From Inia geoffrensis (lineage: Eukaryota > Chordata > Mammalia > Artiodactyla > Iniidae): a stretch of DNA of 64,000 bases. The notes beneath the pieces were generated by a model, which did no database searches, was not told where the DNA came from, and saw only the letters and a program-made list of their open reading frames with translations. This document shows positions 12,564 through 22,760 of the stretch, piece after piece (position 1 is the stretch's first letter; each line of letters starts with the position of its first letter). The stretch is taken from contig CM070901.1 in NCBI GenBank assembly GCA_036417435.1, positions 3,384,001 through 3,448,000 on the forward strand, in the 5' to 3' direction. The translations under genes were made by a program, and so were the position numbers.

Positions 12564-12760
12564 TTCTTCAGATTCTTTTTCCATATAGGCTATTACAAAA
12601 TATTGATTATAGTTCCCTGGGCTAGACAGTAGGTCCTTGTTGTTTACCTACTTTTATGTACAGTCATGTGTATATGTTAATCCCAAACTCCTAATTTATC
12701 CCTTCCCCCACCTTTCCCCTTTGGTTACCGTAAGTTTGTTTTCTATTACAGTGAGTGTGT
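12335..12760 (-). mobile_element. LINE-1 3' end fragment, reverse, with (TA)n expansion
   Basis: The block reads 'atcgaagtatagttgatcta', then 'caatgttgtgttagtttcag' and 'ctgtacagcaaagttattcag', and continues after the TA tract with 'ttccctgggctagacagtag'. This is the reverse complement of the artiodactyl/cetacean L1 3' UTR. The L1 is strongly 5'-truncated. A long TA microsatellite has grown inside it where the L1 3' UTR normally has a short TA-rich patch. No clear target-site duplication was found. Confidence 0.8.
12428..12561. repeat. (TA)n microsatellite, interrupted
   Basis: About 134 bases of mostly alternating T and A with short interruptions such as 'tttatattacctatataatt' and 'tacatacataca'. 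It is self-complementary and so can form cruciform or hairpin structures. It lies within the reverse L1 3' end. Confidence 0.95.
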
Positions 12761-13699
12761 GAATTAGAACATGGATCCCGTTTCAATGAAGGAAATGGAA
12801 ATGTCTCTAGTTATTTTTATACAGAGAGGGAATTAGAACTAAATCTCCTTGAAACCTGTTGCAGATTCTACTAGACTGATGGGTTCCACGGTGGCCACTC
12901 TGGAATGATTGACAAACTGATTTATCTAACAATCAGGAAAGTGGGAGATCAAGAGGCTGCAGCGACTGCAGCCACCGAGTGTGAGGATATGTGGATTTGG
13001 CTGAGATGTGGGATTAGGAGGCCAGAAACAGGCCCCATGCCCCACAACTGCTTAGACCCCGATATTTTCTGATCCTTGCTGCTAAAATCCCATTACTACC
13101 CAAGGAACTAGAGGCTAAATCGTGATACACCCAAACTCCTGAGCACCATCATGGTCTCTCAACATTCTCAAAGCTGAGCTGGCACCTCCACAACTTCCCA
13201 ACAGGAAACAGCCAGAATCATCAGTAAACTGACTTCAGCCTCTTGGTGCATCTCATTGGAGGAATCTAATTTTCACTGCTACTGTTGCTTGTAAGGGGGA
13301 CTGGAAAGTACAGCGTTTTAACTTTTCGTATTCTGCATAAGAGGCAGGTACACAGAAGGAGGATGGATACTAATTAACCACATCTACCAAAGATCCTGGT
13401 AGGTAGTGAATGATATCATTTTACAGTAACTATAATTAGAATAAAGAATTGTCACTGAGAACAAGAGAAATCAGGTTACAAAAGATCAGGCTACTTCTGT
13501 GACATAGGCTCTGAAAGTAGCCAAAAGTTTTCAAATTGTTATATGCGATTTGAAGAATGCATGCCCTCCTATATTGTTATGCTATTCAAAGAAACTGGAG
13601 TTTATATAAAAGCCTGATAGCTTATTTTAAGATTTTTCTATGAGACATAAGTTCTGGAATAGAACTGAGTTTTTGTTTGTTCCTTTTGTTTTAACTACA
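12761..13699. other. unassigned DNA, possible old repeat
   Basis: No gene recognised. The part at about 12840-13300 is less AT-rich and has the uneven composition of an old LTR or other interspersed repeat, but I cannot name a family. It has no long open frame. Confidence 0.4.
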
Positions 13700-14064
13700 A
13701 ATGCTGCTACTGTCTTGCTACCAGGTTTCCTTCTATCTCTACATTCTTTCCCCAAGTTACATCATCCACTTCCCTTGCTTTAAATAGCATTTCTATATTT
13801 TGATTCCAAAATGAATACTCCAGCCCAGATCTCTCCTTTGCAGGTCAAACTTGCAGGCCCCAATTCATACACAGCATCTTCTCTGAAATGTCTCATAGGC
13901 CTGCTCTGAAAATAGAGTCCTGGTTATCTCACCAGGCTAGGGTAGGAGAAACCTGTTTCTCCGTGAATTGTACCACCATCCATCCAATGACACAAGACAG
14001 AAATCTGAATTTCTCTCTTGCACATGACATTAAACTCATCACCAAGACAGTATCCTAATCCAGC
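13700..14064 (+). mobile_element. L2-like LINE fragment, upstream piece
   Basis: A pyrimidine-rich stretch ('ctaccaggtttccttctatc', 'ctacattctttccccaagtt') leads directly into the L1 insertion at 14079. L2-like sequence continues on the other side at 14515. I infer that both sides belong to one L2 split by the L1, but this half is much less clear than the downstream half. Confidence 0.35.
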
Positions 14065-14078
14065 TAAAAGCGTACTCT

Positions 14079-14500
14079 ATTTTTTTTTTTCAGGTTTTTA
14101 AAAAAAATTTATTGGGGTATAATTTTCAATGTTGTATTAGTTTCAGGTGTACAGCAAAGTGAATCAGTTATACATATATGTATATCCACTCTTTTTTAGA
14201 TTATTTTCCCATATAGTCCATTACAGAGTATTGAGTAATCTGTGCTACACAGTAGGTCCTTATTAGTTATCTACTTTATATGTAGTATAAAATATAACAC
14301 ATACATATTGTGTATGTGTTAATCTCAATCTTCCAATTTATCCATCTCCTCCTTACTCCCCAGTAACCATAAGTTTATTTTTTACATCTGTAACTCCATT
14401 TCTGTTTTGTAGGTAAGTTCATCTGTAGCCTGATCAGTTTTGACATAGTCTAAGCTCATGAAACCGTGACCACATGAAAATAGTGAAGATACCTCCAAAG
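14079..14500 (-). mobile_element. LINE-1 3' end, reverse, nested in L2
   Basis: A T-run at 14080-14090 is followed by 'ttattggggtataattttca', 'atgttgtattagtttcaggt', 'gtacagcaaagtgaatcagt' and 'gctacacagtaggtccttat', the reverse complement of a 5'-truncated L1 3' end. It is bounded by 14-bp direct repeats, 'taaaagcgtactct' at 14065-14078 and 'taaaagcatactct' at 14501-14514, differing at one base. The insertion is therefore complete and defined at both ends. Confidence 0.88.
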
Positions 14501-14514
14501 TAAAAGCATACTCT

Positions 14515-15245
14515 TGATTTACTCTCCCAAGCACATTTTCCCCCAAATTTTCCTCATCCCAATAAATGTAGATGCCTTGGCCTTCTGCATCTACCTGATT
14601 GCTCAGGCCAAACGCTTAGTCATCATCCTTGACAACTCTGTTTTCCTTCTACCATGTATTCCATCTATTGGCAGGTCCTGGATGTTCTGTCTCCAGAAAA
14701 CTCTCCAAATCCATCCTCAATCCTGTGCCTTCATCCAAGCATCCCTCCTCTCTCCTCTGCTCTAAACAGATGGCTTCCAACTTTGTTTTACATCTTCTAC
14801 TGTTGATCTCTATAATCCGTTCTCCAGGCAGCCCTGGCCACTGCATGAAGATTAAAATTAAAACCCATTCAGTGGCCTCCAAAACGTGTTATAATCCATC
14901 CTCACCCACCTCCTTGACCCATTCTTGGCCTATTCCTCTCATCGTTCACTACATCACAGGCCCATTGGACTTGGAAAGTTCCTTACAACACACCCTTTTC
15001 TTTCCCAACCCTGACTGTTCCCGTGACTCATGGCATCTAATCTTTCAGGGCTAAGCCTTCATTCACATCACTCCCCTTTGAGAACTTTCTCGACCACAAT
15101 GTCTAAATTAGCTTCATCCCATTTTGATATTCTTTCATCTCCTTCTGCTTCTCTTTTTGCCAACTGCCTTGTTCATCTGACTTGCCGAGTGTCTTAGTAT
15201 CTAGTACAGTGCCTGGAACATAGTAGATGCTCAATAATTATTCAT
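14515..15245 (+). mobile_element. L2 LINE 3' part, forward
   Basis: L2 is an ancient CR1-like LINE of mammals. Sense-strand landmarks appear in order: 'tcatccttgacaactctg', 'ccatctattggcaggtcctg', a 'cagtggcctccaaaac' segment, 'ctttgagaactttctcgacc', and finally 'agtgcctggaacatagtaga' with 'tgctcaataattattca' at the 3' end. The two longest frames across it (14514-14765 and 14629-15054) are open by chance; they show no intact RT domain. Confidence 0.72.
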
Positions 15246-15316
15246 CACAATAGTTTCCAAAATGAAATGCCCACATCTGAAAGTGTAAGCATGATTTTAT
15301 ACTGTTTCAGTAAGAA

Positions 15317-15332
15317 ATATATATATATACAC

Positions 15333-15363
<31 letters not shown>

Positions 15364-15365
15364 CA
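15317..15365. repeat. (TA)n/(CA) microsatellite
   Basis: Alternating 'atatatatac' and 'acatatatat' tracts of about 50 bases, followed by a short 'acacatac' and 'catacataca' extension. No gene is nearby. Confidence 0.9.
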
Positions 15366-15371
15366 CATACA

Positions 15372-16235
15372 ATTGCTATACATACATACACATATTAATT
15401 TAAGAAGTTAAAAAGGCATGAAACATCACTGATGTTTGTGTTGTCAGGGCTCCTCACCCTCTGCCAGGTAAACCTGTCTTCCACCATCTATGATGCACTC
15501 CCTCCAAGGGAAGGTGAGCACTTCATGAAGGAAAGTTGTCACAAGAGCTTCCTCACCTATTTGTCGATTTAAGTGCACTGTGATGTAGCTTCTCTGTGCC
15601 TGGTTGAATGGCTTTATTTATGAACTATATTTTCAAATTTTAAAAACACAAATGCTCAAAACTTGGGCAAGCAACCAAAAAAAAAAAAAAAAGTTTCTGG
15701 CAATAAAGTGTGACCTGAAGATACCACAAAAATAAAAGCAAAACAAACAACAAGAAAATGGCAGAGCTAACACTTTCCCTGTTATAGTCACTCATTAGCC
15801 ATGTTAAGGGGTGAAAATAACAACAATTCAATCAGTTCTAAAAAAAAGGTCACTCAAACATTTGAAATTCTCAAGAGGATCATCTGGGAATATGGATTTG
15901 CTGACCTTATGATATGTTGAAATTAGTCTTGAGCATTTTTAATCTGTCCTTGTATTACCCACCTTTGAGCCCTATAGCAGTGTATTCTGGTTTTCAAACT
16001 TTCTTAATTGAAAATCTGTTGTACAATATAATTATTTTATCATAAAATTAATACATATTTATTAGAATTACATAAAATATTGATAAGCAATAGGATAAAC
16101 TAAAAATCACCTATAATCTCACGATCTAGAGAAAACTTACATCAAACATCATTGCCCTACATACACTTCAATACATTTTACAAAAAGAGATGACTTCAAA
16201 CTGATAAATGTTTATGCATACCTAGCAGATTTGTC
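15372..16235. other. unassigned DNA
   Basis: No gene recognised. An A-run lies at 15676-15691. A 63-codon minus-strand frame near 15640-15831 is low-complexity and not convincing. The right end carries the left target-site duplication of the next SINE. Confidence 0.45.
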
Positions 16236-16250
16236 AAAAAAGCCAGGAAA

Positions 16251-16463
16251 GGGCTTCCCTTGTGGCGCAGTGGTTGAGAGTCCGCCTGCCAATGCAGGGG
16301 ACGCGGGTTCGTGCCCCGGTCCGGGAAGATCCCACATGCTGCGGAGCGGCTGGGCCCGTGAGCCATGGTCACTGAGCCTGCGCGTCTGGAGCCTGTGCTC
16401 CACAACGGGAGAGGCCACAACAATGAGAGGCCCACGTACCGCAAAAAAAAAAAAAAAAAAAAA
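16251..16463 (+). mobile_element. CHR-type SINE, forward, with perfect 15-bp TSD
   Basis: Head 'gggcttcccttgtggcgcag', pol III A box 'tggcgcagtgg' (16262-16272 region), B box 'ggttcgtgccc' (16306-16316), 'gggaagatcccacatgctgc', and tail 'gaggcccacgtaccgc' plus an A-run. Perfect direct repeats 'aaaaaagccaggaaa' lie at 16236-16250 and 16458-16472. The intact duplication, intact promoter boxes and clean A-tail suggest a comparatively young insertion. Confidence 0.96.
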
Positions 16464-16539
16464 GCCAGGAAAACAAAATACAAATAAAAATAAGGATTCA
16501 TTTTTTTCATTTTAAGTAGCCAATACTTATGAAGATAGG

Positions 16540-16740
16540 TAACTTCATTAAATGCTTCCTAGAAGCTGACATTGTGTTAAATATTCCACAAACATGTGTC
16601 CACTGAATCCTTACAATTAACCCGTGAAATAGCTGTTCTTGATTATTCATGTTTCACAAATGAAGAAATTGGATCTTGGGGTATTGAAGGAACTTTCTGA
16701 GATCACAGGGCAGGCCAAAAATGCCAGCTGTCTTCCATAA
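16540..16740 (-). mobile_element. MIR SINE fragment, reverse
   Basis: In plus orientation the words 'ccttacaattaacccgtgaa', 'atagctgttcttgattattc' and 'tttcacaaatgaagaaattg', then 'ggaactttctgagatcacag', follow the reverse complement of MIR ('...cctcacaacaaccc...', then a 'ttttacagatgaggaaac' core, then '...aaggtcacac'). Confidence 0.65.
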
Positions 16741-17039
16741 ATGCAACTTTTCATGATTTTGACCAGAGTTATCTAGAATGCTGTGATTCACAATTGCAGC
16801 TTCTTAAATGACAGTCATTCTAATCACCGTACTCTAGGACCCCCCACAAAAGTTCTATAAAAGCTAAAGCAAGATTTAGTCCTTCTGTGTCTCAATTCCC
16901 TTATCTGTAAAAAAAACCATAATATGTATTATACTTAGAATGCTATTGTGAATATGAAATGTGATAGTATATAGGAGAACACTTAGAAATAGATACAAGA
17001 ACCACGAAATACAGGGCTTTTATGTTAAGGAAAAAGAAA

Positions 17040-17188
17040 AAATATATCATTCACTCTGTGCCTGTGATACAAAAAAATTGTCTCGGGAAACATGTTAATT
17101 TTTTAAGCTTCAAAACAAATCTATGGGGTATGCTTGAGTTGCTGCATTTTTACAGATGAGAAAACTGAGGCTTAGATAAGGAAACTGT
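17040..17188 (-). mobile_element. MIR SINE, left half (split by L1)
   Basis: The reverse MIR core is clear: 'tttttacagatgagaaaact' followed by 'gaggcttagataagg' and 'aaactgt'. The MIR stops abruptly at 17188, where inverted L1 sequence begins. It resumes at 20991 with the next MIR bases, so the two halves are one element. Confidence 0.82.
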
Positions 17189-19135
17189 ATATGGTGTTAG
17201 AGAATGTTCTCATTTCATTATTTTACATGTAGCTGTCCAGTTTTTCCAGCACTACTTATTGAATAGATTGGCTTTTTTCCATTGTATATTCTTGCTTCTT
17301 GTGTTGTAGATTAATTGTCCATAAGCATGTAGGTTTATTTCAACCTTTCTCTCTTCTTCCATCAATCTAATAGTTTTTGTGCAAATACCATACTGTTTTG
17401 ATTACTGTAGCTTTGTAGTATAGTCTGAAGTCAGGATGCATGATTCTTCTTTCTCAAGATTATTTTGGCTGTTCAGGCTCTTTTGTGTTTCCCTACAAAT
17501 TTTAAAATTATTTTTTCTAGTTCTGTGGAAAATTACTTTGGTATTTTGATAGGGATTGCAGATTCTGTACGTTGCCTTAGGTAATATGGTCATTTTAATA
17601 GTATTCATTCTTCCAATCCAAGAACATGGCATGTATTTCCATCTGTTTATGTTGTCTTCAGTTTCTTTCATCAGTGTCTTATAGTTTTCTGAATACAGGT
17701 ATATTGCCTCCTTAGGTAGGTTTATTCCTAGGTATTGTATTCTTTTTGATGTGATGGCATATGAGATTGTTGTCCTTAATTTCTCTTTCTGATATTTCAT
17801 TTTTAGTGTATAGAAATGCAGTAGATTTCTATATAGTAATCTTTTATCCTGCAACATTACCAAATTCATTGATGAGCTCTAGTAGTTTTCTCGTGGTGTC
17901 TTTAGGATTTTCTATGTATAATATCATGTCATCTGCAAAGAGTGACAGTTTTACTTCTTCCCTTCCAAGTTGGATTCCTTTTCTTTCTTTTTCTTCTCTG
18001 ATTGCCATGGCTACGACTTCCAAAACTGTTGAATAAAAGTTGCAAGAGTGGGCATTCTTGTCTTGTTCCTGATTTTAGAGGAAATACTTTCAGCTTTTCA
18101 CCACTGAGTATATTAGCTGTGCGTTTGTCATATGTAACCTTTATTATGTTGAGATACATCCCCTCTATACCCACTTTCTGGAGAGTTTTTAATCATAAAT
18201 CAATGTTGAATTTTGTCAAAAGATTTTTCTGCATCTATTGAGATGATCACAGGGGTTTTTTTCTTCAGTTTGTTAATGTGGTGTATCACATTGATTGATT
18301 TGTGGGTATTGAAAAATTCTTGCATTCCTGGGATAAACCCCACTTGATCGTGGTGTATGATCCTTTTAATGTGCTGTTGGAGTCAGTTTGCCAGTATTCT
18401 GCTGAGGATTTTTGCATCTATATTCCTCAGTGATATTGGCCTGTAAGTTTCTTTTTTTGTGATATCTTTGGTTTGGGTATCAGGGTGATGGTGGCCTCAT
18501 AGAATGAGTTTGGAAGTGTTGCTTCCTCTGCAATTTTTTTGGAAAAGTTTCAGAAGGACAAGTGTTAACTCTTCTCTAAATGTTTGATAGAACTCACCTG
18601 TGAAGATATCTGATCCTGAACTTTTGTATGTTTGGTGTTTTTAAATTACTGATTCAATTTCAGTACTGATAATTGCTCTGTTCATATTTTCTATCTCTTC
18701 CTGGTTCAGTCTTGGGAGATTTTACCTTTCTAAGAATTTGTTCATTTCTGTTAGGTTGTCCATTTTATTGATATATAGTTGCTCAGAGTAGTCTCTTATG
18801 GTTCTTTGTGTTTCTGTGGTCTTGGGTATAAGTTCTCCTATTTCATTTCTGATTTTATTAATTTGGACCCTCTCCCCCCCTTTTTTTTATGACTGTGTCT
18901 AAAGGTTTATCAGTTTTGTTTACCTTTTCAAGGAACCAGTTTTTAATTTCCTTGATCTTTTCTTTTTTTTATACGTCTCTATTTCATTTATTTCTGCTCT
19001 GATCTTTATGATTTCTTACCTTCCACTAACTTTGGGTTCTGTTTGTTCTTCTTCCTCTAGTTCCTTTAGGCATAAGTTTAGGTTGTTTACTTGAGATTTT
19101 TCTTGTTTCCTTAAGTAATATTGTATTGCTATCAA
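17189..19135 (-). mobile_element. LINE-1, inverted 5' segment of a twin-primed insertion
   Basis: Minus-strand reading gives L1 ORF2 from the region between endonuclease and RT (KQEKSQVNNLNL and LKELEEEEQTEPKVS near 19050-19130), through the RT, to PCSWIGRMNTIKM (near 17600) and NKWCWKNWTATCK (near 17240). It ends at a TPY-like residue run at 17189. At the RT active site (17928-17939) the motif FADD is intact, unlike the L1 at 4.3 kb. The forward segment starting at 19136 continues ORF2 almost exactly where this one stops. Stops and frameshifts break the frame. Confidence 0.92.
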
Positions 19136-20550
19136 CTTAAAATAGATTAAATACCTAAATGTAAGCCCAGATACTATAAAACTCCTAGAGGAAAATATGC
19201 AGACCCTCTGTAATATAAATGGCAGCAATATTTTTTTGGATCTTTCTCCCAAGGTAAAGGAAATAAAAGCAAAAATAAACAATGGGACATAATTAAATTG
19301 GAAAGCTTTTTCACAGCAAAGGAAACCATCAACAAAACAAGAAGACAACCTACTGACTGGGAGAAAATATTTGCAAATGATATGACTGATAAAAGATTAA
19401 TATCCAACAGATATAAACAGCTCATACAACTCAGTGTCAAAAAAAAACAACCCAATTAAAAATGGGCAGAAGATGGGCTTCCCTGGTGGCGCTAGTGGTT
19501 GAGAGTCTGCCTGCCGATGCAGGGGACATGGGTTCGTGCCCCGGACCGGGAAGATCCCACATGCCGCGGAGCGGCTGGGCCCGTGAGCCGTGGTCGCTGA
19601 GCCTGCGTGTCTGGAGCCTGTGCTCCGCAATGGGAGAGGCCACAGCAGTGAGAGGCCCGCGTACTGCAAAAAAAAAAAAAAAAAAAATGGGCAGAAGAAC
19701 TGAATAGACATTTTTCCAAGAGGAAATGCAGATGGCCAACAGACACATGAAAAGATGCTCAACATTGCTAATCATTAAGGAAATGCAAATCAAAACCAAA
19801 ATGAGATATCACCTCACATCTGTTAGAATGACTATCATCAAAAAGAACACAAATAACAAATGTTGACCTGGATGTAGAGAAAAGGGAACCCTCATACACT
19901 CTTGGTGGGAATGTAAGTTGGTGCAGCCACTGTATGGAAGACAGTATGGAGGTCTCTCAAAAAACTAAAAATAGAACCACTATATGACTCAGCAGTTCCA
20001 TCCCTGGGTATATAGACAAAAAGATAAAAATAAAAATTCTAATTCAAAAAGATACATGCACCCCTATGTTCATAGCAACATTATTTACAACAGCCAAGAT
20101 ATGGAATCAACCTGAGTGTCCATTAACTGATGAATGGATAAAGAAGATGTAATATACAATAGAATACTACTCAGTCATAAAAAGAATGAAATTTTGCCAT
20201 TTGCAGCAATACAGATGGATCTGGATGGTATTATGCTAAGTGACATAAGTCAGACAGAGAAAAGACAAATACTATATGATATCACTTACATGTGGAATCT
20301 AAAAAATACTACAGACTAGTGATTATAACAAAAAGAAGTATACTCACAGATATAAAGAACAAATTAGTGGTTACCAGCAGGGAGAGGGAAGCGGGGAAGG
20401 GGATTATAAGGGTGGGGGAGCAGGAGGCACCAACTATTGGATGTAAGATAGTCTCAAGGATGTATGTACAGCTTGGGGAATAGAGCCAGTATTCTGTAAT
20501 AACTATAAATGGAAATTAACCTTTAAAAATTTTATAAAAATATTTTTGAA
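19136..20550 (+). mobile_element. LINE-1, forward 3' segment of a twin-primed insertion
   Basis: Plus-strand reading restarts ORF2 at 'INLK' and then LNVSPDTIKLLEEN, continues through RKYLQM-type and [21 protein letters not shown] blocks and a Cys/His-rich end, then an L1 3' UTR up to about 20545. Together with the inverted segment at 17189-19135 it covers ORF2 with at most a few bases missing between the parts. That is the expected product of twin priming during target-primed reverse transcription. A CHR SINE interrupts it at 19473-19682. Confidence 0.9.
19473..19682 (+). mobile_element. CHR-type SINE nested in L1, perfect 15-bp TSD
   Basis: A CHR SINE with head 'gggcttccctggtggcgcta', B box 'ggttcgtgccc', 'gggaagatcccacatgccgc', and tail 'gaggcccgcgtactgc' plus an A-run. 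Perfect repeats 'aaaaatgggcagaag' flank it at 19458-19472 and 19683-19697; both come from L1 ORF2. The A box has an extra T ('tggcgctagtgg'), which may have weakened its promoter. It must be younger than the L1 it sits in. Confidence 0.97.
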
Positions 20551-20984
20551 AAAGAATACTATACAGCAATAAAAAAGAAATGAAGTACTTATACACATAA
20601 AAACATGAGTGAATCCTAAAATAACTTTGTTGAATGACAAAAATCAAACTGAAAAAGAATACATGCTCTATGATTTCATTTACTACCAAATTCTGGAAAA
20701 TACCCTCAAATCTTTAATGATAGAAACCAAATTAGTGATTGCCTAAGGATGGTAGGGGTGGAAGGAGTGGATAGCATCTAGAGGGAGATATTAAAGGAGC
20801 ATGAGAACACTTTGGGGGAAATAGATGCTTATTTTATTGATTTTGGTTATGGTTTAATGGGTATATATACATGCAAAAACCTCAAATTGTACACTTAAAT
20901 GTGTGCAGTTATTGTGTGTCAATTATACCTCAATAAAACTTTTAAACCAGAAAAAAAGAAAAGAAAAGAAAAGAAAAGAAAAGA
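20551..20984 (+). mobile_element. second LINE-1 3' end fragment (L1M-like)
   Basis: This part repeats the ORF2 end and 3' UTR region of an L1 but from a different, older-looking family: 'agaatactatacagcaataa', then 'gaatacatgctctatgattt', then 'tgcaaaaacctcaaattgta' and 'tcaattatacctcaataaaa' with an AATAAA signal. It ends in a (GAAAA)n tail. The preceding L1 already has its own ORF2 end and 3' UTR at 20140-20545, so two L1 tails are in series. Confidence 0.8.
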
Positions 20985-20986
20985 AA
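20950..20986. repeat. (GAAAA)n simple repeat, L1 tail
   Basis: About seven units of 'gaaaa', grown from the poly(A) tail of the L1 fragment directly to its left. Confidence 0.9.
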
Positions 20987-20990
20987 ACTG

Positions 20991-21095
20991 TCCATTGTCA
21001 AAATGCTAAATAGAAAAAAGTGTCAAACAAGAAAGCAGAATCACGCTTCCACACAGGCTCAGCTGACTCCAAGCTCTGGGAATACCCAGGGCTCA
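20991..21095 (-). mobile_element. MIR SINE, right half (split by L1)
   Basis: Directly after the L1 tail the sequence 'ccattgtcaaaatgctaaat' resembles the MIR 'ccaaggtcacacagctagta' block. The later 'ggctcagctgactccaagct' resembles 'ggtctgtctgactccaaagc'. Order and strand continue the MIR half at 17040-17188. Confidence 0.72.
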
Positions 21096-22266
21096 TTTGT
21101 TATTGATACCTGAAAACAGTTTATTTCTAATGAAAAACTGTTGAAACTCTACATTTCTATGGAGATGACATGATGACAAATCCTAAGAATAAGAAAAAGG
21201 TCGCCACCGAATAATTTACGCTAACATGCATCCTTGTTAGCATGCACGTATATACATGCCTGCCAGCCAGCCCTGTTCAGCCCGGCTTATATATGTAAGT
21301 TATGTTTTTTTCTGCATACATACTTTTAAAATCGAGCTCTCTCCTAAGTTTCACATTACAAAATATTTATTTTTACATTTTAAAAAGTTAAGTACAGACT
21401 TATTCTATTTTAGGAAAAACAAAAAACAAAAAATCTTTCATATACCACAGTTTCACTGAGTTGTGAATCTCACAAGAGCTGTGATGTTCCACTTGTACAC
21501 ATATTTGGAAACCTCCCTAGAAGGGACCATGACATTACTGTGATTTTGAAACACTGTTTATACCTAAACAAAAACAAATATCATGGGATAACTATTTGAG
21601 AGCACAAGACTTTAAAGGACTTCTGGGCCTCAACTGTCCAGTGTAAATTATGCCCTGGAGAGGGAGGGGCACACATTTCCTCACCTTTGTGGTTGAAGGA
21701 CCCCATTAGTCAGATTTCAGGAGCTCACGCTGCCTGACAAATGAGCTCAAAAACGCAGAGCTTCACCACAGTAACTATTTATTTTCACACTGGACACAGC
21801 AGCTGCAGGTAGGTTGCTGCATCTTTGCTTCTGGCTGTGAGTCAGGATCAGGACTGCTCTGCCTCCTTTTTATTCTGGGAATCAGGCTGCAGGAATGGCC
21901 TTGCTTGAGACATGGTAGAGAACATGAGCTAAAGCTGAAATGTGCTGCTTCTAGAAGCTTCTGCTGCTAACTGCCCGTGCAGCAGGAGTGGAATTTCACC
22001 TTGGCCAAAACAAGTCGCCAATAGTGTATCGGGAAAGGGATGCATGATGCTATTGTAAGGAGAGGAGGGAGTAAAAATATTGGGGAAAATAATTCCATCT
22101 ACCACTGGAGGAAAATTCTTGGAAATAGTAACATACATCATTTAATATTCATGGGATGTCAGTCAGACTCAGCATACTGGTCCCTATTTCACAGATCAAG
22201 GAGCAGAGTCTCAAGTCTGTTAAGAGTCTTGTTAAATGCCAGGGTCTTCAGCTTCATATCTCCCAA
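21096..22266. other. unassigned DNA with an old unnamed interspersed repeat
   Basis: The part from about 21690 to 22110 ('caggagctcacgctgcctga', 'ttctgggaatcaggctgcag', 'cttggccaaaacaagtcgcc') reads like a common mammalian interspersed repeat that I recognise but cannot name safely. The rest has no recognisable content. No gene is seen. Confidence 0.4.
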
Positions 22267-22279
22267 CTCCATAATTCTT

Positions 22280-22491
22280 TTCTTTTTTTTTTTTTTTGCG
22301 GTACGCGGGCCTCTCACTGTTGCAGTCTCTCCTGTTGCGAAGCATAGGCTCCGGACGTGCAGGCTCAGCAGCCATGGCTCATGGGCCCAGCTGCTCTGCA
22401 GCATGTGGGATCTTCCCGGACTGGGGCATGAACCCGCGCCCCCTGCATCGGCAGGCGGACTCTCAACCACTGCGCCACCAGGGAAGCCCAT
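22280..22491 (-). mobile_element. CHR-type SINE, reverse, perfect 13-bp TSD
   Basis: On the minus strand: head 'gggcttccctggtggcgcag', A box 'tggcgcagtgg', 'gggaagatcccacatgctgc', and tail 'gaggcccgcgtaccgc' with an A-run (a T-run on this strand). The B-box region is changed to 'gggttcatgcccc'. Direct repeats 'ctccataattctt' lie at 22267-22279 and 22492-22504. Confidence 0.96.
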
Positions 22492-22610
22492 CTCCATAAT
22501 TCTTATGTTCTTCCTAGCACACCATAAAGTAGACAGGATCCACATTTTTTTGTATTCCTTTTAGTACTTAGCACAGTTGCTGGCTTATGAGGTTGACTGA
22601 TTAGATTTTA

Positions 22611-22760
22611 TGAAATATAGCTCATTCATTCATTTATTCTTCAAATATTTACTGACAATTTCTCTTGAGTCAGGTACTATGCTAGACGCTGAGGCTACAT
22701 CTGTGAATAAGACAGAAACATGCTTTGCCTTCCTTGAGTTTATGTGAAAGGGGAAATATT
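22611..22760 (-). mobile_element. L2 LINE 3' end, reverse
   Basis: 'attcattcatttattcttca', 'aatatttactgacaatttct', 'ggtactatgctagacgctga' and 'ggctacatctgtgaataaga' together are the reverse complement of the L2 3' end, including its terminal TGAATGAA-type tail. Confidence 0.7.

Noticed and set aside
14514..15054. Open frames of 83 and 141 codons that might be an exon
   Set aside because: The sequence is colinear with the sense strand of the L2 3' region.
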